Shown here: piece by piece, positions 7,404 through 12,174 of the stretch
How the letters are laid out: each line of letters opens with the position of its first letter
How positions within the stretch are numbered: the first letter of the stretch is position 1
Made by a program: the position numbers and the translations under genes
Source: Gemmatimonadota bacterium
GTDB lineage: Bacteria; Gemmatimonadota; Gemmatimonadetes; Longimicrobiales; Gaopeijiaceae
Direction: 5' to 3'
Length of the DNA stretch: 12,174 bases
Assembly (NCBI GenBank): GCA_003567615.1
Contig: PWZC01000351.1
Coordinates: forward strand, 1-12,174
Notes under the pieces: generated by a model
Seen by the model: the letters and a program-made list of their open reading frames with translations, nothing else
The model's database searches: none
Told to the model about the DNA's origin: nothing

Positions 7404-8516
7404 ATGAAGGTGGCGCACATCATGGCGCCCGGTCCAGTGGGGGGGGCGGAGCAGGTCGTTACTGATCTCGTCCAGCTATTGACCGCTCACGACTGCTCGG
7501 TCGACCTCGTCACGATTCTCGACGAACATGCCCGCCATCACCCGTTCCTGGAGCTGGAACGAGACGGGCTCACGGTTCACCCCCTTCGAGTTCCGTCCCG
7601 GGGCTACCTGACAGAGCGCCGCCGGCTGCGGACACTCCTGGCCCAGATCGCCCCGGAGGTGGTTCACACCCACGGATACCGGGCCGACGTGTTATCGGGA
7701 TCCGTCGCCCGAAAGCTTAGAATCCCCACCACCGCCACCGCCCACGGCTTTACCGGGGGGGGCGTGAAGAACCGTCTGTACGAGTACCTTCAGCGAAGGG
7801 CGTTGCGCCGATGCACCGCTGTCGTTGCAGTCTCAGTCCCCATGGCCCGTGACCTGGAGGCCTGGGGAATTCCTGCCGCGTCCATCCGGGTCATCCCCAA
7901 TGCCAGAACCGCGCCAGTCGACGCACTGCCTGCTCATGAGGCCCGACGACGGTTCGACGTCGGGCCGGAACCCTTTCATGTGGGATGGGTCGGACGGTTG
8001 AGTCAGGAAAAGGGTCCGGATGTCATGCTGGACGCGGTGGCTCTTCTCAAGGCTTCCGGGGCGATTCCGAACCTGCGCGTGAGCGTGGTGGGCGATGGCT
8101 CGGAACTCGCCTTACTCCGGAGCCAGTGCGAAGCGGGGCCTGTGGCCGATACTATCCGGTGGTGGGGTCGAGTGCCCAATGCAGCCAGCCTCTTCTCGGC
8201 ATTCGACGTCATGGTTCTCAGTTCGCGCACGGAAGGGACGCCCATCGTCGCCCTCGAGTCGATGCTCGCCGGTATTCCACTGGTGGCGACGCGCGTGGGC
8301 GGCGTCCCCGATCTGGTTCGTGAGGAGGAGGGCTGGCTGGTGCCCCCGGAAGACCCCGAGGCCCTGGCCCGAGAGGTTCAGATGGTGCATGACCAGCCGA
8401 AGGAAGCCCGGGCGAGAGCCACTCGGGCACTGGAACGGGTCCGGGTGTCCGCGGACCCGGAGGAGTGGGCTCACCGTTACCTCGAACTCTACCGCGAGAT
8501 CAGCACGTGTCGATGA
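7404..8516 (+). CDS. GT4 family glycosyltransferase (GT-B fold)
   Basis: A 370-residue GT4 enzyme, expected to act in the cytoplasm or at the inner membrane face. Visible landmarks are GPVGGAEQ (10-17) in the acceptor domain, EVVHTHGYRAD (85-95), TAHGF (112-116), the donor-domain opening VGWVGRLSQEKGPD (203-216), VVGDGSE (238-244), and the E-x7-E motif in RTEGTPIVALES (Glu277, Glu285), then GGVPDLV. Both domains are complete and length is normal. The start is set by the fold: the ATG at 7404 begins MKVAHIMAPG, while the frame stays open back to 7149 into non-homologous sequence over the divergent phosphatase gene. The Shine-Dalgarno is weak (AGGG about 10 nt upstream). It is the first gene of the plus-strand module and its stop overlaps the next start as ATGA. 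Sugar specificity is unknown. Confidence 0.92.
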   Translation: MKVAHIMAPGPVGGAEQVVTDLVQLLTAHDCSVDLVTILDEHARHHPFLELERDGLTVHPLRVPSRGYLTERRRLRTLLAQIAPEVVHTHGYRADVLSGSVARKLRIPTTATAHGFTGGGVKNRLYEYLQRRALRRCTAVVAVSVPMARDLEAWGIPAASIRVIPNARTAPVDALPAHEARRRFDVGPEPFHVGWVGRLSQEKGPDVMLDAVALLKASGAIPNLRVSVVGDGSELALLRSQCEAGPVADTIRWWGRVPNAASLFSAFDVMVLSSRTEGTPIVALESMLAGIPLVATRVGGVPDLVREEEGWLVPPEDPEALAREVQMVHDQPKEARARATRALERVRVSADPEEWAHRYLELYREISTCR

Positions 8517-9691
8517 TCGGGACTGCCTTCCTTGTGATCGGCCTCCTTCTCGCCGGCTATGCCACGGTGGGATACCCGGCGCTGTTGTGGCTCGAGGCTC
8601 GGGTCTTCGGGCGCCGGTGGTCGTGGAAGGCGGACCCGCATCATGGCCTCCCCAGCGTTTCCGTGACCGTTCCCGCCCACAACGAGGTGCATCAGATCGA
8701 GGAACTCCTCCAGTGCCTGACGGCCCTGGAGTATCCCCGGGATCGGCTCCAGATCCTCATTGTGTCCGACGGATCGACCGACGGCACGGACGAAATAGTG
8801 GAGGGGTGGGCCGGTCGTGGCGTGGAGCTTCTCCGCGTGGACGAGCGGGGGGGGAAGGGGGCCGCCGAGAACGCTGCGCGCGATCATCTGACCGGTGCCG
8901 TTGTGGTGAACACCGATGCCTCGATCCGCATCCGACCCGACGCCTTGAAGCTTCTGGTGGCGCCCTTCGCGGACCCTGAGGTCGGTGTCGTTTCCGGGCG
9001 AGACGTGAGCGTGCCGGTGGGGGGCAGCGTGGCGAACGTGGGCGAAGGTGGCTACGTCGGTTTCGAGATGTGGGTCCGGGACCTGGAGACGAAGACGGGG
9101 GGGATCGTCGGGGCTTCGGGATCCTTGTACGCCACCCGGCGAGAGCTCCATCAGGTCTTTGTGCCTCCCAACCTGAGCCGCGATTTCGCTTCGGTGCTCA
9201 TTGCCCGGGAGCGGGGTTTCCGCGCCGTGTCGGCGCCGAACGCCATCTGTGTCGTTCCGCGGACCGGATCCCTTCCGGCCGAGTATCGGCGGAAGGTGCG
9301 GACCATCGCTCGAGGGATGACCACCCTGGCCACCTGGAGGCACCTCCTCCACCCGCTCAAATACCCGGCCTTCGCGTGGCGCCTCCTGAGTCACAAGGTG
9401 CTCCGGTGGGGTACGCCCCTGTACCTGATTCTGGTCGCCCTGGGCGTGGCCATCCTGGCTCTGGACCACGGGTGGGCCCGATGGGCGCTGGGAGGCCTGT
9501 TTCTCCTGGTGGGGATGGCATCGGTGGGGTGGGCCGTTTCACTGGGACGAGCCGGTCTCCCCCGGATTCTCGCCGTCCCGGCTTTCTTCGCCATGAGCAA
9601 CGTGGCCATCGTGCGAGCCGCTCTTCGGGCCGGGTTCGGCGGGTCGGAACGGTTGTGGGAGCCCACCCGTCGCGTGGAGGCTATCCGGTGA
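8513..9691 (+). CDS. Membrane-anchored family 2 glycosyltransferase
   Basis: A 392-residue processive-type GT2 with one N-terminal membrane segment (about 3-28), a cytoplasmic GT-A domain, and about three C-terminal segments (roughly 309-327, 330-350, 355-375). The GT-A domain shows VSVTVPAHNE (49-58), IVSDGSTDGT (83-92), NTDAS (133-137) at the DxD position, and LSRDF (221-225) with Asp224 at the usual catalytic base. RRKVRTIARG (269-278) stands where synthases have QxxRW. This layout matches single-addition or short-chain membrane GT2 enzymes of exopolysaccharide loci rather than full cellulose synthases. The ATG at 8513 overlaps the preceding stop as ATGA, and a GTG at 8465 in the same frame would only add a leader lying inside the upstream gene. 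The product is not predictable. Confidence 0.9.
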   Translation: MIGTAFLVIGLLLAGYATVGYPALLWLEARVFGRRWSWKADPHHGLPSVSVTVPAHNEVHQIEELLQCLTALEYPRDRLQILIVSDGSTDGTDEIVEGWAGRGVELLRVDERGGKGAAENAARDHLTGAVVVNTDASIRIRPDALKLLVAPFADPEVGVVSGRDVSVPVGGSVANVGEGGYVGFEMWVRDLETKTGGIVGASGSLYATRRELHQVFVPPNLSRDFASVLIARERGFRAVSAPNAICVVPRTGSLPAEYRRKVRTIARGMTTLATWRHLLHPLKYPAFAWRLLSHKVLRWGTPLYLILVALGVAILALDHGWARWALGGLFLLVGMASVGWAVSLGRAGLPRILAVPAFFAMSNVAIVRAALRAGFGGSERLWEPTRRVEAIR

Positions 9692-9700
9692 CGAAGGAGG
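9676..9700 (+). promoter_or_regulatory. Two competing Shine-Dalgarno sequences at the UPF0104 gene start
   Basis: GGAGG at 9676-9680 is 7 nt ahead of the GTG at 9688, which overlaps the previous stop as GTGA. A stronger AAGGAGG at 9694-9700 is 8 nt ahead of an in-frame TTG at 9709 and 11 nt ahead of a GTG at 9712. Start choice changes the protein by only 7-8 residues at a cytoplasmic N-terminus. Confidence 0.5.
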
Positions 9701-10710
9701 GCGCCGAGTTGGTGCGGGAAGGGAAGGACCGGCATTTTCCATGGGGGCCCCTGATACGGGTGCTCCTCACCGCCCTTGTCCTGGGCGGACTCTTCTACCT
9801 GGCGGACTTCTCGGAGTGGACCCTCACCCTGGATGCCCGTCTGGTGCTGGGGCTTCTCCTGAGTTGCGGGGTTCTGGTTCTCACGCTGTATCTGAGCGCC
9901 GTGCGCTGGAAGGTCGTCCTCACGTCCGACCCGGTTTCCACCGCGTACCTTTCCCGCCTCTACTTCATCGGGTGGTTCTTCAGCCAGTTCCTTCCCTCGT
10001 CCATCGGGGGCGATGCGGCGCGGGTCGTAGGTCTGTCCCGAAGTGGGCTGGGGGTGAGCCGAAGCGCCTCCAGCATTCTCCTGGAGAGGGCCATGGGGCT
10101 CGCGGCACTTCTGGGATTTCTCGGTATCGGTGCCGTGGCCTTTCCGTCACTGGCCTGGGAAACGGCGGCTCGGTCGTCCCTGGGGGTCGACGGCCCCTGG
10201 ATCTGGCTCGGCGCGGCGAGTGCCGGGCTCCTTTTCGTCGGACTGCTGGTTTTCGGCTCACGCAACCGGCGGGTCAGATCACTGCTGCACCAGTTCGTCG
10301 GCCTCTGGACGGAGTTCGCTTCGTCCCGGAGCGCAATGGGGCGAGCCGCCGGCCTGTCCGTTCTCGTGCAAGGGGGATACATCGCGGCGTGGATTCTTCT
10401 TGCTTGGGCCATGCGGGTGGAGTTCCCGCTCCTCGTTCACCTGTTCTTCGTCCCGGCGGTGAGCCTCGCCGCCCTTCTTCCCGTGACGGTGTCGGGGCTC
10501 GGGATCCGCGAAGGATTCACGGTCCTCGTCCTGGCTCCGTTTGGCGTACCCATGGCCGATGCCGTTGCCTACGGCGTGTCGTTCTACGTGATCAGCCTGA
10601 TGGTAGGGGGGATTGGCGGGATCCTCTTCCTGCGGAGTGGCCTGACCATGACCGTTCTGCGCTCGCATGCGGCGACAACGCCGTCTACGGAGGACAGGGC
10701 AGGCGAGTGA
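9688..10710 (+). CDS. UPF0104 / lysylphosphatidylglycerol-synthase TM-region family membrane protein
   Basis: A 340-residue integral membrane protein with about eight predicted segments. It carries the family signatures FLPSSIGGDAARV (101-113), SILLERAMGL (129-138) and LLPVTVSGLGIREG (263-276). The family (PF03706, including AglD- and MprF-N-terminal-like proteins) is common beside glycosyltransferases. In MprF the homologous membrane half moves aminoacyl lipids across the membrane; most stand-alone members have no proven role. It lacks the MprF C-terminal aminoacyl transferase domain, so lysyl-lipid synthesis is not supported. A lipid-linked sugar transport or scaffold role is possible, since no Wzx is seen here. 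The GTG start overlaps the preceding GT2 stop as GTGA; TTG at 9709 is a serious alternative. It ends module B, and its C-terminal tail is hydrophilic. Confidence 0.88.
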   Translation: MTKEGAELVREGKDRHFPWGPLIRVLLTALVLGGLFYLADFSEWTLTLDARLVLGLLLSCGVLVLTLYLSAVRWKVVLTSDPVSTAYLSRLYFIGWFFSQFLPSSIGGDAARVVGLSRSGLGVSRSASSILLERAMGLAALLGFLGIGAVAFPSLAWETAARSSLGVDGPWIWLGAASAGLLFVGLLVFGSRNRRVRSLLHQFVGLWTEFASSRSAMGRAAGLSVLVQGGYIAAWILLAWAMRVEFPLLVHLFFVPAVSLAALLPVTVSGLGIREGFTVLVLAPFGVPMADAVAYGVSFYVISLMVGGIGGILFLRSGLTMTVLRSHAATTPSTEDRAGE

Positions 10711-10791
10711 CGCGGGGTCAGGCGGTGTGGTCCCATTCCCTCCCCCCGCGCGGATCTGTCATTTGGAACGAAGAGGAGGTGGGAGAACCGG
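10711..10791. terminator. Possible weak hairpin in the convergent 81-nt gap
   Basis: The gap separates the converging ends of module B and module C. CGCGGGG starts right after the UPF0104 stop (10711-10717) and pairs perfectly with CCCCGCG at 10744-10750, with a 26-nt loop. No T run follows on either strand, so it is not a classic intrinsic terminator. The rest of the gap shows nothing recognisable. Confidence 0.25.
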
Positions 10792-11832
10792 CTACCGCTT
10801 GATCGAGCGCTTGAACCTTCCCATCCCCTTCAACACCGGCCGGGGCAGGCTCGCCAGAATCCAGAGGCCCAGGTCTCGAGTGTCCAACCGGTGCCCTTCG
10901 GAGCGAAGGTCCTGCAGGGCGCCCTTAGCGGCTTCCTGCTGAAGATCCGTGAGTTCGACCCAGGCCCGGCGACGGTGGAGCAGGGCACGCCCCGTCCGAT
11001 ACGCATTCTCTTCGTCCGGAGACAGGGGATGGCGTCGCTCTGCTGCCAACCGGAGGCATTCCAGGGCCGCCCCGATGAGCTTGACGGAGTTCGATGGGTG
11101 GGTGAGGGCATCGGAGGAGCCGGTCCGGTACCGAACGAGGGGTGTGGTGACAATGGAAGCCCGGGAGACGTCAGCCATTCTTAGAAAGTAGTCGTTGTCC
11201 TCGGCCAAGGGGAACCGAGGATCAAAAGGACCCACTGCTTTGGCCACGTCCTTGCGGATCAAAGCAGTCGATGGGTAGATGAAATTCCCGTGCAGGAGCA
11301 GGGAGAAGATGTCACCCGAGTAGATGGCGTGCTCTCTACCGGCCACGGTAATCTCTTCCCTTTCGAGACGTGTGGCGAGCCACTCCTCGAGAGAGTGTCC
11401 GAGGTCTCGGAAGAGTGGAATCGAATCCTGCAAGCCTCTATGTCCAGGCCGAGGGTTTCCCGACTCGTCCACGGCTTCCAGATTCGTCGCTGACCAGCCG
11501 AGTTCTGGAGATCGATTGAGCGCCGCCATCTGGATTTCCAGCTTGGCCGGGTGCCAGCGGTCGTCCACGTCCAGGAAAGCAACGAAATCTCCTGTGGCTT
11601 CGCGAAGCCCTCTGCTCCGCGCAATCGAGACCCCGGCATTGGCCTGACTCACACTCCTGACTGGACCCGACAGCGCAGCCACAACGGCTTGGGTGTCATC
11701 TTCAGATCCGTCATCGACAATCAGGATTTCGGAAGCGGGCAGCGTTTGTCCAAGGATAGAGGCTACTGCTCCCTCGATGTCACCGGCCCGGTTGTAGGTG
11801 GGGATGATGACGGATATTCGGGGGTGGAACAT
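10792..11832 (-). CDS. Family 2 glycosyltransferase (WcaA/capsule type)
   Basis: A 346-residue soluble GT2 with a canonical GT-A core: ISVIIPTYNRAGDIEGAV (6-23), IVDDGSEDDT (38-47), the metal-binding LDVDDRW (87-93, with the D-x-D at Asp88 and Asp90), and LAEDNDYFLRM (219-229), where Glu221-Asp222 gives the catalytic base. It should add one sugar to a lipid-linked acceptor at the cytoplasmic membrane face. The last 100 residues (from about 245) are helical and Arg-rich with no clear family match and end in a basic tail (KRSIKR), perhaps for membrane contact. The ATG at 11832 starts just before the fold; no clear Shine-Dalgarno precedes it. It lies 62 nt after the sugar transferase stop on the same strand, probably in one transcript. 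Confidence 0.92.
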   Translation of the reverse strand: MFHPRISVIIPTYNRAGDIEGAVASILGQTLPASEILIVDDGSEDDTQAVVAALSGPVRSVSQANAGVSIARSRGLREATGDFVAFLDVDDRWHPAKLEIQMAALNRSPELGWSATNLEAVDESGNPRPGHRGLQDSIPLFRDLGHSLEEWLATRLEREEITVAGREHAIYSGDIFSLLLHGNFIYPSTALIRKDVAKAVGPFDPRFPLAEDNDYFLRMADVSRASIVTTPLVRYRTGSSDALTHPSNSVKLIGAALECLRLAAERRHPLSPDEENAYRTGRALLHRRRAWVELTDLQQEAAKGALQDLRSEGHRLDTRDLGLWILASLPRPVLKGMGRFKRSIKR

Positions 11833-11894
11833 GCAGGATTACCGACGGAAGCGCGAAAAGGGAAATCCGACTGGATCACGGCCAACGCGCGTCT

Positions 11895-12174
11895 TCAAAG
11901 AGCCCCACGCCCGAAGAGGACGACCGGAATGGTCTGAGCCATGATCTGGACGTCCCGGATCGGAGACTCCTCTTCCACGTACGTCAGGTCAAGCGCGACC
12001 TTCCGCCGCACATCGTCCAGCGACTGGTCATAGCTCTGCTTGACCTGCGCCAACCCGGTGATCCCGGGAAGGACCCGTTGCCGGGATTCGTACCCGTTGA
12101 TCTCCTTGCGGAGTTCCTGGAAGATTCCGGGCTGTTCGGGTCGCGGGCCTACGAGGTTCATGTCGCCCCTGATG
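11895..12174 (-). CDS. Polyprenyl-phosphate glycosyl-1-phosphate transferase (bacterial sugar transferase), C-terminal end only
   Basis: The last 92 residues of a bacterial sugar transferase; the start lies beyond the right edge. The visible part has RGDMNLVGPRPEQP, then PGITGLAQV, then DLTYVEE, which are hallmark motifs of the WcaJ/WbaP/PglC family. These enzymes move a sugar-1-phosphate from a nucleotide sugar to undecaprenyl phosphate, the first step of repeat-unit assembly at the inner membrane. The catalytic Asp-Glu pair and any N-terminal membrane domain are outside the window, so it cannot be told whether this is a long WbaP-type or a short PglC-type enzyme. The internal ATG at 12161 is the Met of the RGDM motif, not a start. 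The downstream GT2 is 62 nt away. Confidence 0.94.
   Translation of the reverse strand, partial: IRGDMNLVGPRPEQPGIFQELRKEINGYESRQRVLPGITGLAQVKQSYDQSLDDVRRKVALDLTYVEEESPIRDVQIMAQTIPVVLFGRGAL

Noticed and set aside
7439..9103. G tracts of 7-8 (7439-7446, 7755-7762, 8847-8854, 9097-9103) as phase-variable contingency sites
   Set aside because: If about one base in three is G, one or two G8 runs are expected by chance in a window this size, and here they encode Gly-containing segments. No broken frame is present. Variation among reads would be needed to revive the idea.
8489..9469. Minus-strand 326-codon open frame opposite the membrane GT2
   Set aside because: It is antisense to a gene with intact GT2 motifs; the His/Gly/Arg-rich translation is a shadow.
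10711..10750. Strong bidirectional terminator in the convergent gap
   Set aside because: Only a 7-bp stem with a 26-nt loop and no T tract; kept as a low-confidence hairpin only.
9741..10802. Plus-strand 353-codon open frame across the UPF0104 gene
   Set aside because: It lies almost wholly over a well-supported membrane protein and its translation has no membrane pattern or motif.

Overview
The window is part of a cell-surface or exopolysaccharide biosynthesis locus from a GC-rich bacterium. I see no RNA genes, mobile elements, CRISPR arrays or phage genes. Polyprenol-linked sugar chemistry and a Wzy/WaaL-type membrane protein suggest a Gram-negative-type envelope. The phylum cannot be fixed from sequence alone: Gemmatimonadota or a similar GC-rich soil or sediment lineage is a guess. 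All twelve genes are about this one job, and coding density is very high.

Layout. Module A (minus strand, 7207 down to 1) reads: low-molecular-weight tyrosine phosphatase, NodB-type deacetylase, ATP-grasp enzyme, GT4 glycosyltransferase, a 107-nt gap, O-antigen ligase/polymerase-like membrane protein, GT-C (ArnT/PMT-like) glycosyltransferase, and a GtrB/DPM1-like GT2 cut by the left edge. Module B (plus strand, 7404-10710) reads: GT4, membrane-anchored GT2, and a UPF0104/LPG-synthase-TM-like integral membrane protein. Module C (minus strand, 12174 down to 10792) has the C-terminal end of a polyprenyl-phosphate glycosyl-1-phosphate transferase, cut by the right edge, followed by a GT2. A and B diverge from a 196-nt intergenic region; B and C converge on an 81-nt gap.

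Inferred pathway. The module C sugar transferase primes the lipid carrier. Two GT4 and two GT2 enzymes extend the repeat unit in the cytoplasm. The deacetylase and ATP-grasp enzyme may tailor an amino sugar. The Wzy/WaaL-like protein polymerises or ligates the product outside. The GtrB-like/GT-C pair could add a side residue from an undecaprenyl-phosphate sugar. The phosphatase suggests Wzb-like control, but no tyrosine kinase, Wza, Wzz or Wzx is in the window, so the locus must continue beyond it.

Six of the eight same-strand junctions within modules A and B are 4-nt ATGA or GTGA overlaps. These junctions fix most start codons, which lie well inside the longest open frames.
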